Positions 10,901 through 24,083 of a DNA stretch of 64,000 nt are shown one piece after another. Every line of letters begins with the position of its first letter. The first letter of the stretch is position 1. The stretch is from Datura wrightii (taxonomy: Eukaryota > Streptophyta > Magnoliopsida > Solanales > Solanaceae): positions 11,426,001 to 11,490,000 of the forward strand of contig JASDFA010000006.1 of the NCBI GenBank assembly GCA_035772735.1, written 5' to 3'. The notes beneath the pieces were generated by a model. The model was not told the origin of the DNA and ran no database searches. It saw only the letters and a program-made list of their open reading frames with translations. The position numbers were made by a program, and so were the translations under genes.

Positions 10901-13900
10901 AATGAGAAACAATACAGTTGATTATTGAGTTGCATATACTCTCTTTTAAAACGGGAAAGATTCATAGGGTCCACAAGGCCCATATGGAAATTGACTATGC
11001 TATGATGACGTTGGCTATAAGATAGCCCGAATTCCATTACAAACTCAACATTTGTTCCATACTAATGAAAGAATATCGTCAAGGTTATTGGAGGTATGAG
11101 AAATAAGGGAAATGAGAGCAAATCAAGAATTTTAAAACATTCCAAAGATACATTAAAACATAACACAAGTTTCACCAGATTTTATAACTACCATAACACA
11201 AAGGTTACAACTGGGGAGTTTAATAAGCATCTTTTTTATAGATGAGGAAGTATAAGAAGCGTATAACTGAACAAACTTCTAGAGATTTGAACTAAAAAAT
11301 CAAAGACGTTCAAAAGCATGTCTCTATATATACATATACACATACAAGGTAAATAAGCATCATATTTTTCAATAAGCTTCAAGCACTTGGCACATGGCAT
11401 ACTCTTATCATAATACATTGTTTTGTCAACACAGCTAAGGTGTAAGACGGGGAAAAACCTTCCCTCCTGCAATAAGCTTAATTTTGGAAACTTTCAAAGA
11501 TCACACAATACTTGATTTCTTCTTTTTCGATTCTTGATCTGATCTCGTGTCGCTCCTTCCACTCGGATCATGTCTTGGTCCACATTCACTGAAGTTCTAG
11601 TTTCATATCTCACTCTTAACGATTTTGAGAACTTTTATAACGTAGACTTATATTCGACGAGCTTTACACAGATAATGACATCATCAAAGAATGAAGTTAG
11701 CATTAACATGTCCTACCCACAGGCGTATCATCTTCTTTCATCGAGGGACCGAGCTAATCTATCATGTTTCAAAAGCTCATGAACATAGCACAGTCATTGT
11801 AATTTCTGAACTTTGAGAACGGACATAAATTACCATAAGGTGTACTGGAGATTACAGCAAATCACCCAATAACATAGTGATTCAACGGGTGAGAGAGAAA
11901 GAGAGAGATAGAGAAAGAGATTACTGAGTAGCTGATTGGTGAAGGAAAGCATGAAGTTGCTGGAAAGCTGTGCCTGCTACTATGCTCCCCAGGAATACAT
12001 TGACCAACATAAAATAATAGTATTTTGCTGCTGTTCTCCTCTCAAGCACTGATAACGCCACATGTCCCTCAATCTTTGACATAAACATCAGAATGGAAGG
12101 AAGAACAAACAAGAACACTTTAAGAGCCAAACCAGGAAGAAAACCCTGTAGAAATGACTTGATAACACTCCTGCAAGCATTACGAGAAATTTTGCTTCAC
12201 GAGAAACTCTTTATAAAAATACAACAAATGCAGATATGAAGGAAGAATTAAAATACTAGTAAATAGAAATAGAAGTAACAGACTTAGTCAGGAGTCTTCT
12301 AAAATATATAACAAGCATATCTGGATAAAGAAGAAGATTTTTGACACTTAAAAATAAGGATAATAACTGAACTCCTCTCTTTTTCTCTGTCATACTATGT
12401 AAACTAGGATGTGGTACACACTAAAAAATAAAGTGGAAGATTAGTGCAATGTAGTCTCAAGAAAGTTGCTTAGACATTCGTCAAGCCTTTAAAATCTGAA
12501 ATCTATCTGCTGAGATCAGAAGAAGAAGCAGTCAGACACCAAGATCATCTTAGATGGCATTTCTTAGGGAGATCAAACCAGTTGATTGGCTAAAGTCTAC
12601 TGTTTCTTAGTACCTGCAGATAAACTGATGAGAAAGATCTGCAATATGACAATCTGAAATAGAAAGATAATCCACTTTGGAGAAGGTCCAGCAAAATGCT
12701 AAACATTTTGAAAAGTCAACAGGAGTGTCTTATATTATATGATATTAATGCAGAGTAAGCAATATCCATGACAACTACATTTGCAAACTTAAACACCCTT
12801 GCACTGCCCACTGATATTTCCTCATTAAATCAACTTTTCACATAAGGCGTGAATGAATCAGATTACTGCAATACTACTCTATTCCAAAGCAAAAACAATA
12901 TGGAAAATGATCTTACCATTCAATTAGTGGCCTCAGAAAAGGTGCAACCTTTTCTAAACCTTCCAGATTAGCCAATGATTGCACAAAAGCAATAGGTATC
13001 ATGTAAAAGAATACCAAAGCAAACACTGCCACAGAAATCAAAAGCTTGCGCAGGCTGAGAGAAAAAAAAGATATAGACAGATTGTTCCAATAGACATCCC
13101 GTGGTTCAGGGGCCCAATTAGTCAGCCACAGTGTTGGGTTCTTGCTTTGCTGTGTTTGTGCACAGACAGCTGCCCCGCATCTTGAATTAAACGATACAAA
13201 GGCCGCAGGCATGATAGATTTTGAGTCCTTGAGAATTCTTTCACGTTCCATTGTCAACTAGAAAAGGCAACATAAATACAAAGGATAAGTCAATTGGTGA
13301 AAAGGAGCCTGCATTAAAGCTTGACTTAAAATGCACATCTCCTTTCTTATAGCCCATACCCTTTCTCAGAGAAAAAAAGATAGAGTAAGAAAGAGAGAAG
13401 GAGAAAGAAAGAGAGAGAACAGCCTGGTCCAAAACATATGTTGGGGGAGGGAAAAAAAAGACAACTTTATGCAACAAATATAATAAAGATGTTAATTTTA
13501 ACCTTCTCAAAAAAAAAAAAAAAAAGATGTCAACTAGTATTTTCATTTGGTCAAGGACAACAATTAAGCTAATCAAACTAGAAACTAAACTCACTCTTCT
13601 ATCAAACTCCTTAAGCTGCTGTTTGTAGAAGTCAATGGAATCAACTCTCTCACCCCAAAGTCCAAGGAAGCCTTTCTGCAGAAAAGAGGAGATATAATAT
13701 GCTGTTAAAACATCAATAAAATAAAAACAGATGAAAACCACAGCATGAGATCACTTTTTCTTCTTTTTTTTTTTTCAAAAAACCAGTAGCAGTACCATGA
13801 GAAGTTCAAGATAAAATGTTGCTTTTCCTGAGCTCTATCTACCATGAGAAGTTCAAGATAAAATGTTGCTTTTCCTGAGCTCTATCAGCTAAAAAGTACC

Positions 13901-16608
13901 TTTTTTGTTGGCCTCTTTTCTGGATTTCTTTCAAACTTAAGCTGGTTGTAGTCCAGCCAATTTTGAAGCCTAGCCCTTTTTCTGACAAGTTTGGCAAACT
14001 TGTTGGCATTGTAGACAGCCTAAAAGAGACAAGACCAAAGAAACCACATGAAGTAAGCAATTCCAGCTCAAGAAAAGGTAGCAATACTAGATAAACACCT
14101 TCCCACTAAAAAAATGACCAAAAATTACCCACTGTAGATGTTACCTGGTGACAAAGATAGTGGTCTGGATGGTTCTTCTTAAAGAAATTTTCAACACTGT
14201 CTGTTATTGAGCGTTTAGATTCATGAGGAACATTCCTAACCAGAACCTGAAAGACAAGATGTGCAAAGGTTTGTTGTAGAATGGACTAAAATTTATCTCA
14301 AATGCAACAAAACTAAGTCTGTAAACCTGTAAGCACAGATTTTCTGTCCGTGTATGATAAGTTTTTCAGCTCATGGATTAAGAACGTAAAATTTATGAAC
14401 AAGGAAACGAGTTCTAGTTTACCCACAGTGAACTGTTCGGCATGCCTGTCTTGTGAAGCCAAAAATTTTAATCTCATTGCAGCTACTCTACCATATTCCT
14501 TGTACAGCATAAAACAGGTCCAAAACGTGAATAAGTATTCCATTGCTATGTGGACAAAGAACCTGATTCATGTGAACAACCAATTGCAGTCCTTATTAGC
14601 ATGAGATCCAACAGGAATGCATAGAGAACAAGGAAATTAAAACAGAAAGAGGATGAGACAAATTACATTGCTATTTAGAAATTACCCTATGCATATCTTC
14701 GTTCCACTTGACAATTGTCAAGTACTTATTCAGTTAGCATTTTCCTTCACTTTTTACCTTTTAGCAGGAACACAATTTTTGCTCAAACATTAGTTAATGG
14801 TGCTTTCTATTGACAAATTAGTCCTGCCTACCCTTGTGATTTTGTTGCAGGATTAAGGATAAAAGGGAAATTATTAATTAGAGAACCGACTTATAAAAGA
14901 CAAATTGAAGCATCACTTTTCTAAATCTATGAAAGAGCAATGTGCACATAGTTCGCATATGGCTCTAATAGAAGGAACTTTGCTAACACCATTCCCTTTT
15001 TTCAGGAACTTCCAAAACTTTATGCCTTTGTTTTTAACATACTTCTGGTGCTCCTCAATAATTCCCTGATAAGTAAATATTCCCCTGTATGATACTAAGC
15101 TTTTAGACAACACAAATTAAGAGAACACAATAATAGCATAAAAGGAGATGAATCAGGGTAAGCAATGGCAAAAACACAAATTTAGCAGTCACCATACCTC
15201 AGAAACATATATACATATGTACTTATTGTAGATCAAATGAGAGGTAATGATTCAACAATAGACTTACTTCCAGGATTTGGGCTTGATATTTGATATAGAG
15301 AGCTTATCGATATCACTGACAACCAAATCTTTTCTGAGGAAAAACAATATCCCATCTGACACGTTAACTGGAATAAGAACTAGAAGTGCCACAATTGCAG
15401 TTGGCGCAAAAATTTTTAAGCTGTCAAAGACAAGAATGCAGGTATATTAGATAAATTTAAAACAGCAGCTTTCATTGAATCTAAAGAGCTAACCGATATG
15501 AGAACTCAAAATGAAAAGAAAAAGGGGAAAAGAAAAAGAAAAGATGTATACAAGGGAATGAGCAAGAAGTTTGGGAATTGGTAGACTTTACTATGTTTTC
15601 AGTTCACTCTCATTAACTTATGTGGTCAATATGATAGTAACTTGTTCTGCTAAACTAAAAACAAAAATGGATCAGTTGCAACAGGAAGAAAAAAGAGAAA
15701 CAAATCAAATACCACTTGAAACTAGACTCTCTATAGGGGAAAAATTGCAAATCAAGCAAACAAATAAATTTCCACAGAAATTCTTGAGCAGAGAAACTGC
15801 ACAAGGTACAGTTTAACATAAAGAAATTTTAAATTTTTTTTTTAAAAAGTAACATTTAGCAACTGAAAGGAACATCAAGATGGGGACATTTTCTGCATTC
15901 TTAGGCAAAAATTAAATTGGGGAAACTAAAGTCCTCATGGCCAGAACTTCCTAATGAAAAAATTCTAATTGAGGATCTTAATTCTATCTTCAGATATGTA
16001 ATTCTTCAGCAAAAGAAGAATCCCAAACTTTCTCCATCAATAGCTCCCACTCCTCTCCATAAAGTACGGAGACACAGAAGAAATGGAGCAAAATTCCAAA
16101 TTATGAAACTTTTCAGCAGAAAGACCATTGCAGTTCATCATTTGAAAAGGCTTTAACCCAAGAGGTTGGATTTTTACACCACCACAGACGGAAAATTCCC
16201 AAAAAACATAAAGCAAGACAAAAAAGTTGACAACTTTCAACAGCCAAACACAACGAAATTCAAGAAAAGAGATAAGAGCGGAGAGTTTCCATACCCAAGA
16301 GTGTATATCCTCAAGAAAACAGCAGAATCAAGGCCAGCATGTTCAATAATATTAGCTTCACTCATCTTCATAGCTTGAGGCATCCAGTTGAGGAAAGTAA
16401 GATAAGTCTTGAAATTGAGATTAACAAACTTCCCCACAAAATTGCCAACATGCCTGGGAGCACTCCTCTTCCCACTAATGTACCACTTGGGAAAGTAAAC
16501 CCTGTCATTGATAGGCTGAATTCTAAGCAGAGCAAAAGCCAACAAGAATGCAAAAGCACCAAGAATGTTGATAAATGCTGAAACCCCAATATCACTAAGA
16601 GTTGCCAT
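7961..16608 (-). CDS. OSCA1.8: OSCA/CSC1-like mechanosensitive cation channel
   Basis: Eleven coding exons, plus-strand bounds: 16295-16608, 15268-15420, 14427-14562, 14145-14246, 13900-14019, 13595-13675, 12917-13257, 11925-12170, 10273-10597, 8779-9012, 7961-8356. They total 2448 bp (815 aa plus TGA). All introns are GT-AG; the third has a weak GTGGGT donor. The family forms plasma- or endomembrane cation channels opened by osmotic or mechanical stress, admitting Ca2+. The N-terminus MATLSDIGVSAFINILGAFA (first TM), the RIQPINDRVYFPKWY block, the QFTVLVRNVP start of the cytosolic loop, PIAFVQSLANLEG and IPMKATFFITYIMVDGWAG in the pore half, and YNQRYESCAAFWPHVHGR all match the OSCA1 clade. 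As I recall it, the whole chain is closest to Arabidopsis At1g32090, including the ADAYLHPIFHSFE motif and the His/Tyr-rich C-terminal tail. Length is near the family's usual 710-820 aa. No lesion was seen. Expression is unknown. Confidence 0.95.
9411..9560 (-). mobile_element. tRNA-derived SINE in the ninth intron of the channel gene
   Basis: On the minus strand this intronic block contains a Pol III B-box-like GGTTCGAGCC. After it come GCGAATCTGGATGGCCCC and AAAGCGGGTACTCGGTTGG, then GAAACAAAAAAAAAG. This matches the layout and tail of known angiosperm and Solanaceae SINEs (tRNA-related head, a tail with CCCCAAAGCGGGTACC...GGGTGGGAAACC, then poly-A). It has the same orientation as the host gene. 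Target duplications were not resolved. Confidence 0.7.
13793..13886. repeat. 47-bp perfect tandem duplication beside a splice donor
   Basis: The unit beginning TACCATGAGAAGTTCAAG and ending GAGCTCTATC occurs twice back to back, at 13793-13839 and 13840-13886. I see no mismatch between copies. In gene sense it starts 13 bp inside the fifth intron, downstream of the donor at 13894-13899. The lack of divergence suggests a recent event. Confidence 0.9.
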
Positions 16609-16686
16609 AGTCTTAAAACAATGAGAACACAAGAAGTAACAGAATTGGAAGCAGAAACAAAAAGTTGGGCTTAAAAAGGAAGATTG

Positions 16687-16695
16687 GTATATAAA
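16687..16695 (-). promoter_or_regulatory. candidate TATA box of the channel gene
   Basis: The minus strand reads TTTATATACC about 80 bp upstream of the start ATG at 16608, a usual distance for a plant TATA box with a short leader. Just upstream (minus-strand sense) lies the pyrimidine-rich TTTTC microsatellite at 16709-16733. No transcript evidence is available; this rests on sequence and spacing only. Confidence 0.35.
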
Positions 16696-16708
16696 CAGAA
16701 AGTAAATA

Positions 16709-16733
16709 AAAGAAAAGAAAAGAAAAGAAAAGA
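16709..16733. repeat. AAAAG/TTTTC microsatellite upstream of the channel gene
   Basis: Five units of AAAAG on the plus strand form a CT-rich tract on the gene strand, about 100 bp upstream of the ATG. Such Y-patch-like tracts are common in plant core promoters and leaders. Confidence 0.8.
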
Positions 16734-16739
16734 ATATTC

Positions 16740-19700
16740 TTTTTTTTAACGAGAGTTTTATCAATTGGCAATGGTGAATGGCCTACTCTCTTCTTTTCAG
16801 TTTTCAACTATTTTCCTTGATTTGTATCTTTGTGGGGTTCAAGAAAAAGTTGTTCTTCTTTAATGTTGGGATTGTGTGCGGGAGTGATTTTCTGTAGCTT
16901 CCATGGGTTCTGGGTAAATCGAGAAAAACCAAAAAGAGACCCTCTAAATTGTTTGCTGGCTAAAAAAGTTGTTTGCTGACTCACTGGCTTCTGGTTTGTG
17001 TTCATACTTGTGCGGTGTTCAATTTTCACTAAAAATTAAAATTAAGTGTTAAGAGACTTATTATTATGATAACGCTTTTCTTTTAATTGAATTTATTTAT
17101 GTTCGAAACTTTAATCAATCTCTTACTATTTCATTACAACAAACACATACTAACTATATAATCTGGGAGTTTACTTTCTGTGATATAAAATAAAAAAGTT
17201 AATTGTTTCATTAAAGATAAATAAAATTTGATAAGTTAAAATTTATATTATTATAAAAATTTTAATGATATTAACAAATACCTGATCTGTTAAAATATTT
17301 TTATTGAAGAAATAGTTAAGTCGATCTCTCATGCACATTAAAATCAAGTATTATATAAGTACATAAAATAGACATATTTTAAGAGTTCTATTAAATAGCA
17401 CTCTCATGACCAGATCAAGAACATATCTAGGTATATTTTTTGTTAAATATATCTAGTTATATATCAATTTGGTTTGATTTTTTCCTGCACAATATCAAAT
17501 TAAATATATTTAGAATTTTCAGGTGATATAATTTAATTTGATTTAAACACTTTATTTATGTGATATTATTTTCAAAGAAAAATTATTATAACATAAATCA
17601 AAATATGTACTATAATATGTTTAAAATATTTTTAAAATTTTGGGGTTTTCCATGTTACTAATTGATCTTTTTCCAGTTATAATTATTAGAAATCCCAGAT
17701 TAATCGCCTTAAGATTGGCTTAATTTAAGGACTCATATTAAAGTTCTCTTTTTTTCTTTTTTGGTTTTTTTTTTCTTCTGATAAAGTTCTCTTTTTCCTT
17801 TTCTTTAAAGAACGTGCTCAGATTCCAGAAGTCACCAGAAAGCAACAAACTGAAAAAACTCCAAAATTGGTTTAAAGTGTAAATAATTTTTTTATTTTAT
17901 TTTAAAAGAAGTGTATGAATAAGTTTTTAGGAGAAAATTAGGGTTTACGAGGAGCAGCAAAAGTTATTTTAGAGTGTTAATATCATATTTTTAGTATAAA
18001 ATATAAAAATCAAATGAATTTTATATTTTTATTAATTTGAAGAAAAATTAAATAATTTTATATGACAAAAATTAGAAAAAAAAAAGATTTTGTGTGATAA
18101 ACTTAAAATTACATAATTTTATATGGTATATAATAAAAAATAATTTTTGTGTGATAATTTTTATAGAATAAAAAATATAAAAATAACTTTTGTATGGTAA
18201 ACATAAATTAAATAATCATCGGTGAATTTTACTCTTTTTTTCCTTTTATTATTTTATTAAATCAATGATTATGGAAGACATAACCACGAAATTGAATAAT
18301 CACTTATTTCTTTATTTTTAATCAATATTTTAATTTTAATTTTAAACTTTAGAAATGAAGTTCTCCTCGTTAGAAACGTTAATCGCGCCTCCTTATCTTA
18401 TAATGAGGCTTTTTTGTGATAATTTAAATTAATTAATAAAATTATATTATTATGTGATCAGAATATTATAAATTCAAATTTATAAAAATAATTTTTTACA
18501 AAAATATAAAATAATATTACATATAATAACCCTCTATAATTTAATTTTTTTTCTTTAATTCACATCAAGATAGTCCTTAATTCAAATTAATTGGGCAAGT
18601 GAGTTCTGATTATTGAATGAGTGTAAATAAAATGTCCATTTATCTAGCAATGCAGAATAAAAAAAGTAGTTCATCATATTTTCAAAATTTAAGAATTTCT
18701 TTTATTACAAGTTTCCAAGAAAATCAAAATGTAAGTAGGACAAGCATAGTGAATAGTGATAAAATGGATAGGACTGGAAATCAATTGGATTGCATGTGGA
18801 TCCAAGATAAGAGAATATAATAACTGTAGAATTAATTAATTTGTGGTCCCTTGGTGGAATGAATTAAAAAGAAAAAAATTCTTTTTTTTTTTCATTTAAT
18901 AATACAGATTTTAATGGAGTATTTGTTGAAAGTAAGAATGTTAAAAGGAACTTTTGGGTTGTATGGGGCCGTTTACTATAATGGTTTTTTTTATTTATTT
19001 ATTAATCATTTTTCTTCATCAACCTTGATAATTAATGTATAAATCTTTTTATTCTTTCTATTTTATTATTAAGAAAATTCTAACAGTGTAAATAGATGGA
19101 CTTTAGATCTAATTCAACTTCAAAAGATAGTTTTTAAAAAGAGAATTATTCAAATTCATATAAGAAAATCAAAGACTCATTCATCCCCCGTCACGCCCAG
19201 GGCCGAAGACATAGTGAATGGAACGGAGAATGATGTTTGTTTGAACAAGAGTGAAATAAATCTGAGTCGATACCATACAAAATAAATGAACTTTGAGTCT
19301 AACTCAACCTCAAAAACTAACTCATAAAAAGAAGATTGTCCAAATTCATATAATAAGATCAAAAAATCCATCCACTATGATATAAATACTTAACGAATAA
19401 CTCAATTAATTAACTATATGAACTATCATTCATATCAAATATAAATATAAAATTTTGTTAAATCACATAAATATTATGAGTGTTAAATTTGTGTTCGAGC
19501 TGATAATTTGATTTTTTTTTAATTTAAAAACTAAAAATAGAGTTGTTCATTGACTTAGTTAAAGCAAAACAATATACATATGTGATTGAATAGAATAAAC
19601 GCAAAATTTACAAAAAAAATAGATGAAAAGTTACCGATCTTACTAAATTCCTCAAAAAATAATTCTAAAAAATGTACGTTTTGTAAATCTAAAAATTTTA

Positions 19701-20514
19701 ATTTTTGGCATCGCCGACGTTTATTTAATTGACTTTCTTCCATATGTTGGGTCTTTCTTGACATGCATTTCTGTCTTTGTGCCCTAGACGTGAATACATT
19801 AAAATGTAAATTAGAGAATATAATAAGTTAATAAAAATATATTAATCATGGAACAAATATATTCCGATAAAAGTGATCATTTTATTTGCGATAAATTAAA
19901 TATGGTGTAACAGGATAAAATAAACATTGTTTAGTAAATAAATGAAAATAATTGAGAAATAATTAAAACACAACTTAAAAGATTTCACAGGCTCAGGATC
20001 AGTGACTTGATCACATCACAACATCAACAGACATTCATTACATCATCTAAACAAAATGTCACCAATTAAAATAACGAAAGAGAAGACTAAACATCACCAA
20101 CAGAGACACACTTTGAACACGAAATATGTCATTGGGCTTTTTCATTAAGTAATGAATAAATAAATATACTTTCCATCAGGAAGTTGAAAGATGGAGGAAC
20201 TAAATATTTAATAAACATATTAAAGATTGATATTAACGGACATTTGTAATAGATAGGAAAAATTAAAGTAATTCTAAATTTAATTGATTACAATAAATGA
20301 CATTAATTTTAGAAACATGAACCATCTTCATATTATTCATTTTTTACATTTATTATGTACTATAATTTTATTATTTTTTGAAATGTAAATTATATTTTAG
20401 TAGATGAATATGTTTGAAGTAAAGGGTAAATATGGTCGTTCAATTTTTTATTGATATTTTAATCTTTTAACTTTAGATTTAGGCGTTTCTCACTTTTAGT
20501 ATAATCGTATTATT
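16740..20514. other. promoter side of the channel gene, then AT-rich intergenic DNA
   Basis: Positions 16740-17030 are upstream of the channel gene and probably hold promoter DNA. Beyond that the sequence is very AT-rich with no gene, RNA or named repeat that I can recognise. The ORFs at 18617-18820, 19177-19371 and 19555-19764 show no family features. Confidence 0.5.
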
Positions 20515-21093
20515 ACATAAGTGGAAAGTCAAAAAGTGAAAAGTTAGATTACCATTAAAATTAAATTAAAGATATATAATATATATAAGCAAGTGTTCAT
20601 GAAATATTGAATGACTATTTTACCCTTCAATCTAAAACTATTTCTATAATATTATATATACTAAAAGCTAAAATTGCGTAAAAATAAATATTATTAGACC
20701 ATTAAATATTTAACAATGAATTATTTAGATGATGATAAAGGAGTAAACCTATTTATTATTTGAAGGGTATATTAGTCTCTCAATTGTTGGAGTTTATTTT
20801 AATATTTTAACTCTTCACTTTTTGCCTTCCCACTTATATATTATTATTATTATTATTATTATTGTTATTATTATTATTTATTATTATTATTATTTATTAG
20901 TTATATTTATTATTTATTTATTTATTTTAATTTTTCACTTTTTGACTTCTCACTTATATAAAAATAAATATATAATTATGATATGATATGGTAAAATATT
21001 GATATTTAATTATGTATTTAATTAAATTTTAATTTAGTGAAGGGGCAAAATGGTAATCTAACTTTTCACTTTTTGGCTTCCCACTAATATAAT
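20515..21093. repeat. inverted-repeat block with internal (TTA)n
   Basis: The 44-bp segment at 20515-20558 is the reverse complement of 21049-21093 with about five mismatches; both carry the core TTTTCACTTTTTGRCTT and TGGTAATCTAAC. Two further partial copies of the core lie at ~20814-20845 and ~20930-20960, either side of a TTA/TTTA microsatellite (~20840-20930). The layout resembles a nonautonomous element with inverted ends, but no target duplication was found. Confidence 0.55.
20618..20738. repeat. dispersed repeat copy, matching 4893-5018
   Basis: This block aligns with 4893-5018 in the same orientation (see that entry for landmarks). It lies inside the inverted-repeat block 20515-21093, so the repeat may be part of that element. 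The copy at 4893 would then be a remnant of the same family. Confidence 0.45.
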
Positions 21094-23100
21094 AATATGA
21101 TATGATTATGACTTTTACATATTTTATTTATTTATTTTATTTAGTGAAGGGTTAAAATGGTAATGCAACTTTGAAATTAAATTTTTTTTACTTTTATTAT
21201 ATTATATTTTAATTTAATTTATTTTTATTATTATTTATTTATTTTATTTAGTGGAGCTTGTTAATGACATAACATTAAATGATATTAATTAAATAATTTT
21301 AAAATAAAAAAATAATTTTAAAAAAAATGGAGGCCCATAAAATAAAAGTATTATCCAAGAAATGATTCAAATGTGTTAATTTGAAGAGGCATGCCACATC
21401 AACATGATTCTAAATCCTTTTTATATATACATATTCATTTATTATAAGTTAAGAAAATACTTAGTGGGGTGGTTTATAGTGCTGTGTCATACATGTGACG
21501 CACCAAAATTTCTCTATGACAGCAAGACAAAATGTGATTACGTAAAAAAAGCAAACTTATTCATAATAATTATTATTATTTATAGTTATAACAATATCAT
21601 ATAAATCTATTTTATCTCATTTCCTTTTCCCCTTTTCTTTTCCGATGAAAAAAGCTCTTCACTAATCTCTTTATATATATTTTTTAAATTTAAAAAAATA
21701 GCTTAATACATCAGATTTTCGTTATATGTGAAATTCTGAAAGAAGTCAAATCATAATAATTTATTATATATAATTTTACTTTCTATTTTTGTAATAGATT
21801 GATCTCTATGTGACCAAAAAAAAAAGTGAACAGTGTAAAAATATTTTTCTAAAACATGGCTACTCAACTTTAAGATATACTTTATTATTATTTTTTAATA
21901 CACTTCTTTAGTTTTTATTACTAATAAAAATCGCTAAGCTTGCTACTTAGTGGTATATTAGCTTTTAAGAAAAAACTTTGAGAGTTTAACAATTAATGCT
22001 CTTTATAGAATTGAACAAATGGAGTAAAAACTTGCTTAATAATATTCCCTCCTACAGAAATTAGTTGTAATATTCCTCTTCTCAAGAATTAAATTAATTA
22101 TGTAAATTTATCAATATTTTAAAATTTATAATTAAATTGACATGAAAAAGTTATCTGATACTTAATTTTTGTATAACTTTTAAACTTTTAATTTTAAAAT
22201 ATTATAAATTAATTTTAATTTAAATTAATTTTAAAAATTAATTAAATTAATTTTCGAAAAGCAAAACATTACCGATAAAAATAAGGAAAAATTAAGCCAT
22301 GAAGTAACTTTCAGTGGTGCATTTTTGAGGGAATCTGGTCTGCTAAATCAACAACTAGAAAATAACTTTTAATCACGAGATTTAGTTGAAAGCTAAGTAA
22401 TGAAAGCTGTCTAGTGGTCCATTCCTATCATTGTCAAATTCCACAAACAAAAGAAAATCATGTGCATTCTTGGGGTCCATATTTTATACTTCATCCATTA
22501 AAAATTCATCAAAAAAAAAAAAAAATCATTAACCAAAAAGTTGGTATATTCATAAAATTTCTGAGAAAATAACCTCTAATGGCAACTTACAATTTAAATA
22601 TAAGAAGATGTTTTTTTTTTTTTTGTATGTTATTGTGAAGATCAATCTATTATAAAATAAGACAGTAAAATTAATTTGTATTAAGGGCTATAAAACAAAA
22701 TTCGTAAATTTTCAACCGGTTAGCTTATTTGTTACCTCCATTGTTATCGAGTGTAATTTTCTCTTTCTAAGTATGTGTTAGCTAAATATTAAATCATACA
22801 TTTTATAATAACCTCTTGGTAAGTGAAAAAATATTGATCAACGAAAAAACTTACTCACGAGTAATCACGTGAGGGTTTGTACCAAAATAAATGGATGAAA
22901 AATACATATTTGATTCAAATATTTATTACTTAATTAAGTGATTTATATTTTATTAGTATTTATTTTAAAATTGAATAATTTAATAAAATATAAACAATGA
23001 TTCTGAATAAATAATTTTTTTTATTTATAACTAGATAGGAATAGAATGGAAAGGTAAGTGACAACTAACAATACTCCGAACACAAACCAGCAATAGACTA
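21094..23100. other. AT-rich intergenic DNA
   Basis: I see no gene or named element. The 66-aa frame at 21404-21604 is low complexity at its end and has no recognisable domain. Homopolymer and short A/T tracts are frequent. Confidence 0.5.
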
Positions 23101-23911
23101 AGGCCTCATTTGTTTTCATTAAGATTACAACGTTTGAATCTGAATGCAGATATGAATGATTAAGATGTTGTCTCTAGATGGTGGTGGTAATAATTGGTGT
23201 TACTGGCTAGTAAAGGTAGTGGTGATAGTTGCTAGTAATGACAGTGGTGATAGATGTGATAATGGAGCTAGTTGGTGTTGTAGTGACTGGCGTGATGCTG
23301 GTGGCGATACTTGTGATAATGGAGATGGTTGGTGTTGTAGTGATTGGCGTAATAGTGGCGGTTGGTAGTGATGGTTGTGATAGTGAACTTAGTTGACGTT
23401 AGTAGTTGGCGTGTTGATGGTGGTGGCTGAAAAATGTGTGGTGGTATAGTTGGTGGCGGTGCTAATTATGATCATAGAGGTGATTGGTGTAGGGATTGAC
23501 TGCAATGGTGGTAGTAACTATATGTGTGGTAGAGGTGGCAGTGGCGGCGGCGGCGGTGACAGTAAGTGTAACTATAATGATGGAGGTGGTATGTGTGGTA
23601 ATGGCTGACAGTAGTGGTGGTTGACAATAGTGGCGGAGGTTAGTGGTTGGCAACAGTAATGCAGCGGTGGTGGTGACGATAGGTGGTTAATTAGTGTTGA
23701 TGGCTGATGGTTTGGACATAGTAGTGGTGAAAATTATCCACACAAGCATACCTCTTAATGATATTATAAAGACTTTGTTCCAGATATTACTGATTAAGAC
23801 TTATTGAGACCAAATAAGTGCTGAAATCTTAATGAAAACAAATGCACTTAATGGTCTAAGGTATGTACCATTTGGATTCAAACCTCCATTAAGTGCAAAC
23901 AAATAAGGCCT
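23101..23911. mobile_element. nonautonomous TIR element with GTG-rich core
   Basis: The ends are inverted: the left begins AGGCCTCATTTGTTTTCATT and the right ends CAAACAAATAAGGCCT. Sub-terminal TTTGAATCTGAATG / TTTGGATTCAAACC motifs are also inverted. The core (about 23170-23720) is a degenerate tandem of GGTGGTGATA / TGATAATGGAG / TTGGTGTTGTAGTGA-type units. That gives a spurious 70-aa Gly/Trp/Asp/Cys-rich frame at 23156-23368. The flanks (ATAGACTA and AACACTAT) do not form a clear duplication, so the superfamily is unassigned. hAT-like is possible. Confidence 0.55.
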
Positions 23912-24083
23912 AACACTATATTGGGATGGTAGTTAGATATTGTTTCATAATGTATCATATATTATTGTATTGTGTTATAATTTATCGTACTGTATTATTT
24001 TAATAAATATAATATTTGAATAGATAAACTATATTGTTTTTGTCTTTATATAATGTCACGAATCAATAATTTAAAGGATAAAC

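Noticed and set aside
13241..13741. 166-aa minus-strand frame in the channel gene
   Set aside because: It runs through introns. Only 13595-13675 is exon 6; the rest is intronic T-rich sequence.
23156..23368. 70-aa Gly/Trp/Asp/Cys-rich frame
   Set aside because: It is a translation of GTG/GATA tandem repeats inside a noncoding TIR element.
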